From JAXDLW01 sp046262515 (GTDB taxonomy: Bacteria; Chloroflexota; Dormibacteria; DASZGP01), in NCBI GenBank assembly GCA_046262515.1, contig JBHEMP010000105.1:1-7532 (forward strand): a DNA stretch of 7,532 bases. The letters are read 5' to 3'. A model generated the notes under the pieces. It worked only from the letters and a program-made list of their open reading frames with translations. It made no database searches and was not told the DNA's origin. Position 1 is the stretch's first letter. Every line of letters starts with the position of its first letter. Of this stretch, positions 7,159 to 7,532 are shown piece by piece. The position numbers and the translations under genes were made by a program.

Positions 7159-7182
7159 GTGCGGCAGGTGCAGCCGCCGCAC
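7159..7182 (+). other. GC-rich hairpin in the spacer after the lipoprotein gene
   Basis: GTGCGGC (7159-7165) pairs perfectly with GCCGCAC (7176-7182) across a 10-base loop. It stands directly before a second hairpin at 7185. No T-tract follows. It may belong to a transcription-end or processing structure, but short GC-rich stems also arise by chance in sequence this rich in G+C. Confidence 0.3.
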
Positions 7183-7184
7183 GC

Positions 7185-7203
7185 CCCGGCGAGGATCGCC
7201 GGG
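7185..7203 (+). terminator. Strong 8-bp hairpin, possible terminator of the surface-protein/lipoprotein unit
   Basis: CCCGGCGA (7185-7192) pairs perfectly with TCGCCGGG (7196-7203) across the loop GGA, 93 bases after the lipoprotein stop. The stem is very stable, but the following bases (AGGGTCATG) have no T run, so it is not a classic intrinsic terminator. High-GC bacteria often lack the T run, and the position between two genes is suitable. Confidence 0.4.
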
Positions 7204-7302
7204 AGGGTCATGAACTGTGGGCGTGCGCGAAGAGCGGGCCGCACGGGGCAAAACACATAGCGGTGGCGCGCCCGGGTATGCTGCACGCACCCGTCAGCTA
7301 TT

Positions 7303-7307
7303 GAGGA
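7303..7307 (+). promoter_or_regulatory. Ribosome binding site for the small basic protein
   Basis: GAGGA lies six bases before ATG 7314. It supports translation of the short open frame that follows. Confidence 0.6.
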
Positions 7308-7313
7308 TTTGCC

Positions 7314-7460
7314 ATGGGAAGCAAGGACCGTCCCAAAGAGACGAAGAAGAAGAAGCAGAAAAAGGCCCCGGTGCCCAGGGCCGACGCGCCAGCACGCGAG
7401 CGCTACACGCCCCCCCCGCCCCCTTCGGCAAAGGAGCCACGAGAACCAAGAGAGGGCTGA
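7314..7460 (+). CDS. Small Lys/Pro-rich basic protein, 48 residues, function unknown
   Basis: An ATG preceded by GAGGA opens a 48-codon frame ending at TGA 7458-7460. The protein begins MGSKDRPKETKKKKQKKAPV, so the first third is strongly basic with a KKKKQKK run. The rest is rich in Pro, Arg and Glu, with PPPPP in the middle, and ends EPREPREG. There is no signal peptide, membrane segment or cysteine. Small proteins starting M-G-x-K-D-x-x-K with a lysine tract are, from memory, found as uncharacterised genes in several high-GC lineages; I cannot confirm a match here. The composition suggests a disordered protein that binds nucleic acid, ribosomes or an acidic partner, but this is inference. 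The lysine tract is written in AAG/AAA in a region otherwise GC-rich, which is expected for lysine and not by itself a sign of transfer. It stands apart from the preceding unit by 222 bases. Confidence 0.7.
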   Translation: MGSKDRPKETKKKKQKKAPVPRADAPARERYTPPPPPSAKEPREPREG

Positions 7461-7532
7461 CCTCAGCCGTCAGACCGGACTGCAGCCGGAGCGTCCGCGG
7501 AAACGAGAAGGCGCGCTGCGTGCGGCACTTCG

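Noticed and set aside
7277..7282. TATGCT as a -10 box for the small basic protein
   Set aside because: The hexamer is acceptable and in a suitable position, but there is no recognisable -35 box, so it cannot be separated from chance.
7018..7290. Minus-strand open frame of 90 codons across the lipoprotein end and spacer
   Set aside because: It is Arg/Pro-rich with no motif, overlaps the real 3' end of the lipoprotein gene and crosses the hairpins; no ribosome binding site seen.
7463..7532. Possible 3' end of a minus-strand gene entering from the right edge (23 codons ending at TGA 7465-7463)
   Set aside because: The translated tail is plausible but too short to tell from a chance open frame, and another minus-strand frame is also open here.

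Overview
This is a high-GC bacterial window (roughly two thirds G+C). Its genes use ATG, GTG and TTG starts and pack tightly on the plus strand, with one partial gene on the minus strand at the left edge. The 2-oxoacid:ferredoxin oxidoreductase, the LPxTG-like surface protein and the small Lys-rich protein fit a GC-rich, probably monoderm lineage such as Actinomycetota, Chloroflexota or Dormibacterota. That placement is inference, because no rRNA or other taxonomic marker is present. I see no tRNA, rRNA, transposase, CRISPR or phage gene.

Layout, left to right. Bases 1-125 (minus) hold the first 41 residues of a class I/II PLP-dependent aminotransferase that continues off the left edge. It is divergent from a large membrane-anchored cyclic-di-GMP protein (about 169-2433, plus) with a sensory extracytoplasmic region, a GGDEF domain and an HD-GYP domain. 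The short gap between them holds a perfect inverted repeat that may be an operator. Next come korA and korB (2492-4384 and 4381-5640). They share an ATGA overlap and encode the two subunits of a 2-oxoglutarate-type ferredoxin oxidoreductase, with the gamma domain fused to the alpha subunit and an unusual hydrophilic N-terminal extension on beta.

A second group follows: a secreted DUF11-type protein with an LPRSG sorting-like C-terminus (5717-6394), then 16 bases later a lipoprotein (6411-7091) that may have a LolA/LppX-like fold. They look co-transcribed and both act outside the membrane. A 222-base GC-rich spacer with two strong hairpins follows, then a 48-residue Lys/Pro-rich small protein (7314-7460) with a good ribosome binding site. 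The last 72 bases hold nothing I can assign.

Functionally the window combines c-di-GMP signalling, a CoA/ferredoxin central-carbon enzyme and cell-envelope proteins. I see no evidence that these form one system, and most of it is recognisable housekeeping or accessory content. The less ordinary parts are the KorB extension, the surface-protein/lipoprotein pair, the small basic protein and the promoter-region palindrome.
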